64,000 nucleotides of DNA, from NCBI GenBank assembly GCA_002483105.1, contig DLHG01000011.1:119993-183992 (forward strand), written 5' to 3'. The notes below the pieces were generated by a model, which saw only the letters and a program-made list of their open reading frames with translations, did no database searches and had not been told where the DNA came from. Both the position numbers and the translations under genes were made by a program. Shown piece by piece: positions 1 through 6,910 of this stretch (the stretch's first letter is position 1; every line of letters starts with the position of its first letter). Source of the DNA: Bacteroidetes bacterium UBA7674 (GTDB lineage Bacteria > Bacteroidota > Bacteroidia > Chitinophagales > Chitinophagaceae).

Positions 1-2
1 AT

Positions 3-419
3 GTGATCTATATGGCAGTACCTGCGGATAGAATTCGTGAGGTGGCCTATATGATGGGTGATGTGCGTGATAAAGTGATAATAGATGCTTCTGCAAATAT
101 TGATCCTAAACCGGAGCATTATGTGGCCACACTAAAAGCAGCAATTGCTATAACAGGGGCAGAGGACATGGTCAAATCGTATTTCCTCGCACCGGAATTT
201 GATGCTCGCGAAGCAGGCGATATTTTCTTTGCCGGAAACAGTAAGAAAGCGAAGTCTGTAGCTATGCTGCTTGCCAATAGCCTCGGCTTTAAAAACACTT
301 ACGACTTCGGCGATATAGATACCGTTCCGTTACTTGAAGACATGGCCCGCTGCTGGTACAACCTCGCCATCAAACAAAACCTGGGGAAGAATATTACGTT
401 TAAAATAGTAAATCGCTAA
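3..419 (+). CDS. NADP-dependent oxidoreductase, F420-reductase-like family (partial)
   Basis: Only the C-terminal 138 codons lie in the window; the frame is open to the left edge, so the start is outside. The visible part picks up a Rossmann fold at a strand followed by AVPADRI, has a second strand with VIIDAS near residue 26, and ends in a helical domain with DMARCWYNLAIKQ. This is the layout of the NADP oxidoreductase, coenzyme F420-dependent family (COG2085). Family members reduce small substrates with NADP(H); many bacterial ones occur without F420 and have no known substrate. A strong hairpin terminator follows 15 bases after the stop. The family call is fairly safe; the exact reaction is not. 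Confidence 0.7.
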   Translation: MIYMAVPADRIREVAYMMGDVRDKVIIDASANIDPKPEHYVATLKAAIAITGAEDMVKSYFLAPEFDAREAGDIFFAGNSKKAKSVAMLLANSLGFKNTYDFGDIDTVPLLEDMARCWYNLAIKQNLGKNITFKIVNR

Positions 420-433
420 GCGACTAACAACAT

Positions 434-473
434 AAAATAAGAAAGCACTGCTCAAGCAGTGCTTTCTTATTTT
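434..473 (+). terminator. Rho-independent terminator, probably bidirectional
   Basis: A perfect 19-bp inverted repeat (arms 434-452 and 455-473) with a GC core AGCACTGCT and A/T-rich outer arms, giving a T-tract on either strand. It closes the gene ending at 419. Confidence 0.85.
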
Positions 474-482
474 ATTACTCCC

Positions 483-507
483 GTCATTGCGAGGAACGAA
501 GCAATCT
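483..507 (+). repeat. Dispersed intergenic repeat GTCATTGCGAGG
   Basis: GTCATTGCGAGGAACGAAGC followed by AATCT. A second copy (two differences) is at 4867-4891. This phrase is known to recur between genes in many bacterial genomes; no function is visible here. Confidence 0.7.
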
Positions 508-546
508 AATCCGGACGACCGTCAGAAAAATAATTATTGGAAACGA

Positions 547-1266
547 CTACAATCCACTCGTCAGCACATCCGCAATATGCATCGCCTTAATAGAGAGCTT
601 GTTCTTGTCTATATACCCCTGCATATGCATCAGGCAGGAAGAGTCAGTTGAGATAATATATTGCGCGCCTGTATCTACAGCACTCTGCACCTTAGTATAA
701 GCCATGCCATTGGATATCGGTTCAAACTTAACCGCGAATGTTCCACCGAAACCACAACAGGTTTCCGCCTCTTTCATCTCTACCAATTCAAGTCCGGCAA
801 CATTGCTCAGCAACTTTCTCGGTGCCGATTTTATACCACATTCACGCAACGCACCACAAGCATCATGATAAGTTGCTTTACCTGTAAGGCTCGCACCAAC
901 ATTTTCCACCTTCAAAACTTCAGTAAGAAATTCAGTAAACTCGTACACTCGTGGAGTAGTACTCTTGCACATATTGTGTTCCGGGCTGTTGTCAAAAATG
1001 CCATCATAATAGTTGCGCACAAAACCCACGCATGAACCACCGGGACTCACGATATATCCATCCTCTTTAAAGTCGTTCAGGAATTTCGCTCCAACAGTTT
1101 TTGCCTCCTGCTTGTAGCCGGCATTATAGGCCGCTTGTCCGCAACAGGTTTGTTCAGGATTATAAGATATCTCGCAGCCCAGTTTCTCCAATACCTTCAC
1201 CATGTTCATAGCCGTCTCCGGATACAACTGGTCAACAAAACAAGGTATAAACAACTGAACTTTCAT
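547..1266 (-). CDS. lutA: LutA/YkgE-type (Fe-S)-binding cysteine-rich protein
   Basis: A 239-aa protein made of two cysteine-rich CCG domains (PF02754). The first has C9, TCCGQ at 40-44 and GGSC ending at C79; the second has YHDACGALRECG, ETCCGFGG and DSSC. The length and two-domain layout match LutA (YkgE), the subunit that with LutB and LutC oxidises L-lactate to pyruvate, and the HdrB-like fold that holds an Fe-S cluster. LutB and LutC are not next to it: the neighbour is ribH, starting 7 bases downstream of the ribH stop on the same strand, so the two may share a transcript. The family is certain; lactate as substrate is inferred from the family. Confidence 0.8.
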   Translation of the reverse strand: MKVQLFIPCFVDQLYPETAMNMVKVLEKLGCEISYNPEQTCCGQAAYNAGYKQEAKTVGAKFLNDFKEDGYIVSPGGSCVGFVRNYYDGIFDNSPEHNMCKSTTPRVYEFTEFLTEVLKVENVGASLTGKATYHDACGALRECGIKSAPRKLLSNVAGLELVEMKEAETCCGFGGTFAVKFEPISNGMAYTKVQSAVDTGAQYIISTDSSCLMHMQGYIDKNKLSIKAMHIADVLTSGL

Positions 1267-1273
1267 AAGCTTA

Positions 1274-1783
1274 TTAGTGAGACTTTAACGAACGACTATT
1301 CTGTATCATTTTAAGAGCCGTTATAGCCGCTTCTTCTCCCTTGTGCCCGTGTATACCTCCAAGGCGTTCCCATGCCTGTGCTTCATTCTCCAGCGTCAGT
1401 ACACCGAAGATAACTGGCACCGGCAACGTAAGGTTCAGTGCAGTAATACCATCCGTCACACTCTGGCATACATATTCAAAATGTGGCGTTCCTCCACGTA
1501 TCACTGTACCAAATGCGATGATCGCTTCGGGTTTTGCTTCAGCAGAAGCAGCATAGTGTTCCCATAGCTGCTTCACAGCAAAAGGTATCTCTATACATCC
1601 CGGCACCACTACTTTCTTAATGACAGAAGCATTTAGTTCACTACAAACTCTTTCACAACCATTTACCAGTTCGGTAATTATCTTATCATTCCATTCCGTG
1701 CACACTATTGCTATGCGTGCATTTGCCAACTCCTTAAGTGATGCAGTATCGAGTAGGGTACTGCTGTTCTGCGATTGTGCCAT
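1274..1783 (-). CDS. ribH: 6,7-dimethyl-8-ribityllumazine synthase
   Basis: 169 aa, the usual length for lumazine synthase. It condenses 5-amino-6-ribitylamino-uracil with 3,4-dihydroxy-2-butanone-4-phosphate in the last step before riboflavin synthase, and normally forms icosahedral or pentameric cytosolic particles. Diagnostic stretches are WNDKIITELVNG (substrate site), VPGCIEIPFAV, and FGTVIRGGTPHFEYV with the catalytic His near residue 101, then FGVLTLENEAQA and a C-terminal HGHKGEEAA. The first 20 residues are a low-complexity extension. No other rib gene or FMN riboswitch is visible nearby. Confidence 0.96.
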   Translation of the reverse strand: MAQSQNSSTLLDTASLKELANARIAIVCTEWNDKIITELVNGCERVCSELNASVIKKVVVPGCIEIPFAVKQLWEHYAASAEAKPEAIIAFGTVIRGGTPHFEYVCQSVTDGITALNLTLPVPVIFGVLTLENEAQAWERLGGIHGHKGEEAAITALKMIQNSRSLKSH

Positions 1784-1797
1784 ATCCTAAATTGAAA

Positions 1798-1834
1798 AAC
1801 GCCCCTTTTTTCCATAAAGGTAAAAAAGGGGCGT
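1798..1834 (-). terminator. Terminator between the TPR gene and ribH
   Basis: Arms of about 11 bp (cgcccctttt / aaaaggggcg) with a short loop, followed on the minus strand by a run of T. It sits downstream of the minus-strand TPR gene and upstream of ribH, so ribH probably has its own promoter or is read by leak-through. Confidence 0.75.
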
Positions 1835-1855
1835 ATAAAATGTTGTTATCAGAAA

Positions 1856-2557
1856 TTATTCCAGTTCGCCGAGCATAGCCAGTTGTTTCACAACCTTGCC
1901 TGCTTCCTGGCTTTGCGGATATTCGTCGCGTATTTGCTTGTACAGTTTCTTAGCTTCTTCAGGTTTGTTCACCTTCTCATAAGCCAAACCTGCACGGAAC
2001 AAGTAGATAGGTGCATGAAGCGCATTGTCTTTCTTGTCAGCTGCTTTCTTGTAGAAATCAATTGCCTTGTCAGTGTTGCCGGCGTTCATGTGTGCATCAC
2101 CTATTGCGCCTAATGCGCTGTATTCTACCAGTGTGCCTTTACCGTTAAAGTCTTCCAGGTATTTAATAGCGTTCTTGCTGTCGCCTTTTTTCAGGTAACA
2201 AACACCCGCATAATACTTGCTTAAGTTACCTGCGTCAGTACCACCGTATTTTTTTATTACCGCAAGGTAGCCTTTGTGTTGACCATCACCGTTCAGTGCT
2301 TTGTCCACAGAGTCAGTCAGCATGTATTTGTTAGCGAAGTACATCATAGAAGATGCCTTTTCGTTATTAGGCTCCTGGTAAAGCTTCTGGTAACCGAAAT
2401 AACCTGCCACTACCAATACCACTGCTATCACCACACCATTGATGCGATTTTTGTTCTTTTCGTAAGAAACCTGGATCTTATCCAATACTTCCGCGCCGTC
2501 CGGTACGGATGTGTCAATGTTCTCTTGTCCGGGTTTGTTTCTTGCTGAATTAGCCAT
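1856..2557 (-). CDS. Membrane-anchored tetratricopeptide protein (YfgM-like)
   Basis: 233 aa. A charged N-terminus of about 40 residues precedes one membrane helix (GVVIAVVLVVAGYFGY, about 41-56). The rest is TPR-like helix pairs: KGYLAVIKKYGGTDAGNLSKY, SALGAIGDAHMNAGNTDKAI and FRAGLAYEKVNKPEEAKKLY are the clear repeats. This resembles YfgM-type ancillary proteins whose TPR domain faces the periplasm and binds translocating or folding clients; that role is an inference. It is followed by its own terminator. Confidence 0.75.
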   Translation of the reverse strand: MANSARNKPGQENIDTSVPDGAEVLDKIQVSYEKNKNRINGVVIAVVLVVAGYFGYQKLYQEPNNEKASSMMYFANKYMLTDSVDKALNGDGQHKGYLAVIKKYGGTDAGNLSKYYAGVCYLKKGDSKNAIKYLEDFNGKGTLVEYSALGAIGDAHMNAGNTDKAIDFYKKAADKKDNALHAPIYLFRAGLAYEKVNKPEEAKKLYKQIRDEYPQSQEAGKVVKQLAMLGELE

Positions 2558-2642
2558 TTTGTATAGTAAAAATTATAAATTAAATTCTTGTGACCCTTTC
2601 GGGGTGCAATTATAAGGTTTTATCAGTAATTATCCACTTTTG

Positions 2643-3635
2643 CTAATCCACAATGTATGGATAATCATCAGTTGAGTAGATATCCTTATAGAGTTCGCTG
2701 TCGTCCGGCCATGGGCTTTCTTCTGCAAATTGTACCGAATCTTCCACTTCCTTCTTCACTTTCTCGTTGATCGCCTCTATTTCAGCCTCAGTCGCCCATT
2801 TATTGTCCATAAGCATCTTCAGGGCATGGTTTATCGGGTCTTTCTCACGATATTCTTCCAGCTCTTCCTTAGTACGGTATTTCGCAGGATCACTCATAGA
2901 GTGGCCGCGGTAGCGGTAAGTTTTGATCTCAAGGAAGGTTGGTCCGCCCTTTTCACGAGCACGGCGTACAGCCCTTTCGATAGCCTTGTGCACTTCTTCG
3001 CAACTCATACCATCTACACTGTCGCCCGGCATATTGTAGGCGTCAGCAAGCGGATATATGTCCTGGTTCTTAGCAGTACGCTGAACCGAAGTACCCATTG
3101 CATAATAGTTGTTCTCACAGATGAACACCACCGGCAACTGCCACAGCACCGCCATGTTGAACACCTCGTGTAGCATACCCTGGCGGGCAGCGCCATCACC
3201 AAAGAAGCAGATAGTAGCACGGTCGTTGCCGTTATATTGGTCGGCGAAGGCGATACCCGCACCAAGACCTATCTGGCCACCAACGATACCATGACCGCCA
3301 AAAAACTTCTTCTCTTTAGAGAAAAAGTGCATACTGCCGCCCTTGCCCTTGCTGCAACCTGTAGCTTTACCATACATTTCCGCCATACATTCCTTGGCAG
3401 AGATGCCTTTGGCTATCGCCAAAGCGTGGTCGCGGTAGGCAGTGATCACATTGTCATCGTCTTTGATGGCTGTCATCATGCCTGCGGCTACAGCTTCCTG
3501 GCCTACGTAGAGGTGGCAAAAGCCACGGATTTTCTGCATACCATACAGCTGACCCGTCTTTTCTTCAAAGCGGCGCATAAGCAGCATTATCTCGTACCAG
3601 TATAAATATGTTTCTTTTCCGAATGGAGTCTGCAC
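2643..3635 (-). CDS. pdhA: Pyruvate dehydrogenase E1 component, alpha subunit
   Basis: The thiamine-diphosphate-binding alpha subunit of the E1 decarboxylase, acting with PdhB to turn pyruvate into hydroxyethyl-ThDP for the E2 lipoyl domain. Visible marks: RRFEEKTGQLYG, IRGFCHLYVGQEAVAAG, the phosphorylation-loop-like HGIVGGQIGLGAG, the ThDP motif opening with GDGAARQG and closing with ENNYYAMGT, and YRYRGHSMSDPAKYRT. I prefer the GTG at 3635 (330 aa, starting MQTPFGKETYLYWYE) because homologues start just before the KETYLYWYE stretch and a -7-like box lies at 3654-3661; an ATG at 3680 would add 15 residues and overlap that box. PdhB is not in the window. Confidence 0.93.
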   Translation of the reverse strand: MQTPFGKETYLYWYEIMLLMRRFEEKTGQLYGMQKIRGFCHLYVGQEAVAAGMMTAIKDDDNVITAYRDHALAIAKGISAKECMAEMYGKATGCSKGKGGSMHFFSKEKKFFGGHGIVGGQIGLGAGIAFADQYNGNDRATICFFGDGAARQGMLHEVFNMAVLWQLPVVFICENNYYAMGTSVQRTAKNQDIYPLADAYNMPGDSVDGMSCEEVHKAIERAVRRAREKGGPTFLEIKTYRYRGHSMSDPAKYRTKEELEEYREKDPINHALKMLMDNKWATEAEIEAINEKVKKEVEDSVQFAEESPWPDDSELYKDIYSTDDYPYIVD

Positions 3636-3643
3636 TGTTTGTA

Positions 3644-3651
3644 TAAATTTG
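3644..3651 (+). promoter_or_regulatory. -7 box of recF (TAAATTTG)
   Basis: Perfect match to the Bacteroidota TAnnTTTG -7 element, 35 nt before the TTG start of recF. It lies two bases from the opposing pdhA box, so the two promoters interleave. Confidence 0.55.
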
Positions 3652-3653
3652 TG

Positions 3654-3661
3654 CGAAAATA
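3654..3661 (-). promoter_or_regulatory. -7-like box of pdhA (TATTTTCG)
   Basis: Read on the minus strand, TATTTTCG is one base off TAnnTTTG and lies 18 nt before the GTG start of pdhA. Confidence 0.4.
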
Positions 3662-3686
3662 TAAAAACTTTCCCGTCCATTTCCGC

Positions 3687-4763
3687 TTGAATACGATAAA
3701 AAATATAACATTAGTACAGTTTCGCAACTATTCTTCGGGCAGTTTTGCCTTTGCGGAGCCTATAACCTGTATCACAGGCCCTAATGGCAGCGGAAAGACC
3801 AACCTCCTGGACGCGGTCTACTACCTGTGCTATACCAAGAGTTATTTCAGCTCCTACCAGCAAAATAGTGTGCAAAAAGGTATGGACGGCTTCCGGGTAC
3901 AGGGGACTTTCGACCACAAAGGATATGATGAAATAATTGCCTGTAAGTGGAAACAGGGCAAAAAAGAGCTCAGCGCCGATGGCACAGAGTATGAAAAGCT
4001 CACCGACCACATAGGCCGGTATGCAGCCGTAATGATAGCCCCCGACGATATGGAGCTGATAAATGACGGCAGCGAGCTGCGCCGCAAGTGGGTGGACAGT
4101 ATTCTCAGTCAAACTGACCGCGAATACCTAGAGCGTCTCATGCGCTACCAACGGGTGCTGCTGCAACGCAATGCTTGGCTGAAACTCCATTACCTCAATC
4201 CACCATCCAACAGTCCTGAACTGGAGTATTACAATTCTCAGTTGGTAGGCGATGGAACATACATTTATCAAAAGCGTTTGGAGTTCATAGACAAGTTCAT
4301 ACCGCTGCTAAGGGAGTATTACAAACAACTCTCTTCAGACAAAGAGCAGATACAGGTAGCCTACGAAAGCAACCTCACGGAGAAGCCACTTGCCCAATGG
4401 CTGGAGCAATCTTTCCAGAACGACCTGCGTGTGCAACGCACCATGCGAGGCATTCACCGCGACGACTGGACATTCATCCTCAACGACATCTCATTAAAAT
4501 CTTTCGGTTCTCAAGGACAGAAGAAAAGTTTCCTCTTCGCCATGAAACTGGCACAATACACCTACCTCAACAACGTACAGGGCCACAAGCCCATCCTCCT
4601 CCTCGATGATATCTTCGAAAAACTCGACCAGAACCGAATGGAAGCATTACTACGCATCATCCGCGGTGATGGCTTCGGACAAGTTATACTCACAGACACC
4701 CATGCGGGTAGAGTAGTGGAGGCATTTGGTGGTAGAGAAGGGATTGGGTTTATTGAGTTGTGA
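3687..4763 (+). CDS. recF: DNA replication and repair protein RecF
   Basis: An SMC-like ATPase that binds gapped or single-strand DNA and, with RecO and RecR, helps load RecA. Walker A is GPNGSGKTN (residues 31-39) and Walker B is ILLLDDIFEKLD; the ABC signature region is SFGSQGQKKS and the protein ends with QVILTDTH. The start is taken as TTG at 3687 (358 aa, starting MNTIKNITLVQFRNYSS) because RecF proteins begin just before this strand and the -7 box lies upstream; an in-frame TTG at 3639 would start inside the promoter. A hairpin at 4778-4800 follows. Confidence 0.96.
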   Translation: MNTIKNITLVQFRNYSSGSFAFAEPITCITGPNGSGKTNLLDAVYYLCYTKSYFSSYQQNSVQKGMDGFRVQGTFDHKGYDEIIACKWKQGKKELSADGTEYEKLTDHIGRYAAVMIAPDDMELINDGSELRRKWVDSILSQTDREYLERLMRYQRVLLQRNAWLKLHYLNPPSNSPELEYYNSQLVGDGTYIYQKRLEFIDKFIPLLREYYKQLSSDKEQIQVAYESNLTEKPLAQWLEQSFQNDLRVQRTMRGIHRDDWTFILNDISLKSFGSQGQKKSFLFAMKLAQYTYLNNVQGHKPILLLDDIFEKLDQNRMEALLRIIRGDGFGQVILTDTHAGRVVEAFGGREGIGFIEL

Positions 4764-4775
4764 TTTTCTAAAAAG

Positions 4776-4853
4776 CTCTCCTCCTTTTTTCAAGGAGGAG
4801 TACCCCGTCCGAACGGATAGTTCATCCGCGCAGGGGGAGGTGGTTGACTCGCG
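4776..4853 (-). repeat. Dispersed hairpin repeat, family A, copy 1 (inverted)
   Basis: Read on the minus strand it runs GCGAGTCAACCACCTCCCCC, then a hairpin with ATGAACTATCCGTTCGG, then CTCCTCC and GGAGGAG arms. The CTCCTCC/GGAGGAG stem (4778-4800) with a T-run probably doubles as the recF terminator. Confidence 0.7.
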
Positions 4854-4866
4854 TACAACCACTCGC

Positions 4867-4891
4867 GTCATTGCGAGGCACGAAGCAACCT
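4867..4891 (+). repeat. Dispersed intergenic repeat GTCATTGCGAGG, second copy
   Basis: Same phrase as at 483-507 with two differences, immediately beside hairpin repeat copy 1. Confidence 0.65.
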
Positions 4892-4937
4892 CACGAAATG
4901 CTTGTCAAATAAACCAGATTAAAGAAAAACAATAACC

Positions 4938-5195
4938 CTACACTAAATACTTCCCTAACGCACTTTTTATCATACCCATCGTAACCAGGAATGGTTTATC
5001 ATCTATGTAAATAGTAGCCGTAGTGCCTACGATAGAGTAACGAGCCTTTACACTGCCCATAGCTGTCTTCACCGCTATGTCCCCGGTATTTTCATTGCCA
5101 TTGAACCTGCCGCCTGCCCGCTCCACCGCAGACTTCGCTTTTTCTATAAATTCCCCCGCCGGTCTTTTTAGCTGTATATCAAATGATCGCGACAT
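4938..5195 (-). CDS. Small conserved protein, possible polyhydroxyalkanoate-system-like family
   Basis: 85 aa, soluble, no signal peptide. It has an alpha-beta pattern: an N-terminal strand with FDIQLKRPAGEF, a helix KAKSAVERAGG, then strands GDIAVKTAMGSVKARYSIVG and TATIYIDDKP, and a C-terminal amphipathic helix MIKSALGKYL. The layout (helix, GG turn, glycine-containing strands, terminal helix ending KYL) recalls the small PHA-granule-region family, but the match is by shape only. It is isolated between recF and repeats. Real gene likely, function open. Confidence 0.55.
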   Translation of the reverse strand: MSRSFDIQLKRPAGEFIEKAKSAVERAGGRFNGNENTGDIAVKTAMGSVKARYSIVGTTATIYIDDKPFLVTMGMIKSALGKYLV

Positions 5196-5240
5196 AGCAT
5201 CTTCTTTTGTGGAATTATGTACAAATGTAATGCCGCGGGT

Positions 5241-5280
5241 GCGAGTAACACCACCCCCAATTCCACAAGGAGGGGTATCG
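5241..5280 (+). repeat. Family A hairpin repeat, copy 2 (short form)
   Basis: GCGAGTAACACCACCCCCAA, then ATTCC and an end ACAAGGAGGGGTATCG. It lacks the inner variable stem seen in full copies, so it looks like an internal deletion. Confidence 0.65.
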
Positions 5281-5302
5281 CGATGGTTTTACATGAGTAA
5301 TT

Positions 5303-5387
5303 GAGCACCCCTCCTTGTGGAGGAGGGGTCGATGGCAAAAGAGTCGCTTGCGATGGCTTTTGACATCGGGGGTGGTGCGTCTCGCGC
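5303..5387 (-). repeat. Family A hairpin repeat, copy 3 (left flank of the DUF559 gene)
   Basis: Inverted full-length copy: on the minus strand GCGAGACGCACCACCCCC, an inner stem (GATGTCAAAAG pairing with CTTTTGCCATC), then ACCCCTCCTCCACAAGGAGG. Its GCGAG end points toward the DUF559 gene. Confidence 0.7.
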
Positions 5388-5466
5388 ATAGCCGGTAATG
5401 AAAGTAATCCACACTACGGACGCTACTTACGAAAAAGCAATTAAATTAGAGTAGTGCACAAAACCG

Positions 5467-5829
5467 ATAAAAAAATATAATCATAATCGCCAACTGCCTC
5501 GTCGCAAAGAACTCCGCAACGAACCGACACCAGCGGAAGCAGCACTATGGCGTCTCTTAAAGAACTCAAAACTCAAAGGCAGAAAATTCCGCAGGCAACA
5601 TGGTATTGATAGTTTTATTGTGGACTTCTATTGTGCCGATGAACAGTTAATAATAGAGCTGGATGGGGAAGTACACAACGACCCCTTACGATCTGAGTAT
5701 GATAAAGCACGTGAGGATAGGTTGATAGCCCTTGGTTTTAAAGTCATTCGTTTTGAAAATAAATTGGTGTTTGAGCATACAGAATGGGTATTGAATGCTA
5801 TAAGTGAGACGTTTGTCAATCGCGAGTAG
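5467..5829 (+). CDS. DUF559 family endonuclease-like protein with a degraded (ATA) start
   Basis: About 120 aa of intact frame, matching DUF559 (Vsr/PD-(D/E)XK-like, MTES_1575 type) from end to end: YNHNRQLPRRKELRNEPTPA, then KGRKFRRQHGIDSFIVDFYC, the catalytic-type IIELDGEVH, and ALGFKVIRFENK near the C-terminus. The conserved acidic residues (D of IVDFYC; E and D of IELDG) are all present. There is no ATG: homologues start near KKYNHN, and the codon at that place is ATA (5467), with an in-frame TAG 12 bases further upstream. Either a rare start is used or the start codon has mutated. The last codons run into a hairpin repeat, and an inverted copy lies on the left side. Confidence 0.7.
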   Translation: MKKYNHNRQLPRRKELRNEPTPAEAALWRLLKNSKLKGRKFRRQHGIDSFIVDFYCADEQLIIELDGEVHNDPLRSEYDKAREDRLIALGFKVIRFENKLVFEHTEWVLNAISETFVNRE

Positions 5830-5904
5830 TACACCACCCCCAAAACTCAACGCACCACTGCGCGGAGGCCTTGAGTTTTGACCCCTCCTCCACAAGGAGG
5901 GGTG
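5822..5904 (+). repeat. Family A hairpin repeat, copy 4 (right flank of the DUF559 gene)
   Basis: GCGAGTAGTACACCACCCCC, inner stem CAAAACTCAA / TTGAGTTTTG with a GC-rich loop, then ACCCCTCCTCCACAAGGAGG. The DUF559 stop codon lies inside the first bases of the repeat. Orientation is opposite to copy 3. Confidence 0.75.
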
Positions 5905-5982
5905 TTTAGTTATTTTTGAGTTTTATTTCATGTTTGGGTGGGGGAGTGCGGCTGGAATGCAGGCGGGGCAAGGGGGCAGCGA

Positions 5983-6101
5983 TTTTTGTTTCAGTTTTGC
6001 TGCTTTTTGCTGCACTTTTATTTCACTTTTGTTTCATGTTGCTTCACTTTTGCTTCATGTCATTTCAGTTTAGCTTCATGATACTTCAGTTTTGTTGTAT
6101 C
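5983..6101. repeat. Degenerate 21-bp tandem repeat array
   Basis: Three clear 21-bp units (6027-6047, 6048-6068, 6069-6089) and a partial fourth (6090-6101), each of the form TTTTGYTTCATG plus a 9-base half ending in TTCAC or TTCAG; shorter decayed units extend left to 5983. The array abuts the stop codon of the HTH gene (6100-6102). The spacing equals two helical turns and also seven codons. Confidence 0.75.
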
Positions 6102-6570
6102 ACCAATCCGGGTTGCTGTAGTTTTCGCCTTTAGGATCTATTCCATCAATGATGATGTTGAAGCCTCGTTTTTTGGGTTCTGATTCAGTTGTGGTTTCTG
6201 TGCTCTCTTCAACGGCATACTCATGTATGACGTTGCGCCATTTTTCGGCTGTATCTTTTAGCGGGCCGGTGATGAGGGAAAGTATCTTGGCTTTGGCTTC
6301 GAGTTCGAGCTTGGTGCCGAAGCGTTCCCCGGGTTTGCGTTGGCGGATGTTGTTGTCTATTTCCCTAAGTTCTTCGTAGAGGAAATGCGTTTCCTGCTCT
6401 GGGGAGTAGTAGGTGGCTTTTTTGAGGTCTGCCCAGTTGCCGTTTTTTACCCATGATATCATGGTGCGTTCGGAGATGTTGAGGAGCTTAGCTATCTCCT
6501 TTTGGGTCTTGGCTGTGTTGAAATAGAGATAGTGGGCCTTTTCTTTTTCGTTTGATTTTGTGACAGGCAT
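6100..6570 (-). CDS. HTH protein resembling phage terminase small subunit (gpP N-terminal type)
   Basis: 156 aa. The N-terminal third carries a helix-turn-helix: KAHYLYFNTAKTQKEIAKLL followed by NISERTMISWVKNGNW, the pattern seen in terminase-small-subunit-related DNA-binding proteins (COG5484). A charged helical middle follows (EELREIDNNIRQRKPGERFG, LELEAKAKILSLITG), then an acidic T/E-rich linker and a tail that mentions no known domain. No large terminase, portal or other phage gene is nearby, so it is probably a domesticated or solitary DNA-binding protein. Its own downstream side is the 21-bp repeat array, a plausible binding target. Confidence 0.65.
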   Translation of the reverse strand: MPVTKSNEKEKAHYLYFNTAKTQKEIAKLLNISERTMISWVKNGNWADLKKATYYSPEQETHFLYEELREIDNNIRQRKPGERFGTKLELEAKAKILSLITGPLKDTAEKWRNVIHEYAVEESTETTTESEPKKRGFNIIIDGIDPKGENYSNPDW

Positions 6571-6910
6571 GTTTATAGTTTTAGAGTGAATAGATAATAA
6601 CTAATAGAGAATAGTTCTTGTGTTGTCCTTGTTTTTTGGCGGACTTATTGCACTTTTAGTACTCAGTATGGAGGCGGTTGCCTGTTGATAGCTGAGTGCT
6701 ATGTTGGTAGTGTAAAATTACGGAATATAGTGGTTTGGTTGGGGGAGAAGATATCCACATTGGAATTCCGAACCCTGTTCTTCCATCAGTCAAGGGAGTA
6801 GCTGTGTGCAGGTACGTCACAGGACGAAACCGCAATCATCACCAAGCCTGACGGCCGTCATTTAGTTTCATGAATCACCTGGATAATTTCACATCCTGAA
6901 TATACTGCTC
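6571..6910. other. Intergenic region without a recognised gene
   Basis: About 340 bases. It contains an imperfect inverted pair ACTCAG / CTGAGT (about 6661-6700) and A/T-rich stretches that may hold the promoter of the HTH gene on the minus strand. I see no coding frame, RNA gene or family A repeat in it. Confidence 0.4.

Noticed and set aside
5398..5454. ATG at 5398 as a start of the DUF559 gene
   Set aside because: It is in frame but meets TAG at 5452; the 18 codons between have no likeness to the family.
5983..6101. The 21-bp array as a CRISPR
   Set aside because: Units follow each other with no unique spacers, they are too short and degenerate, and no cas gene is near.
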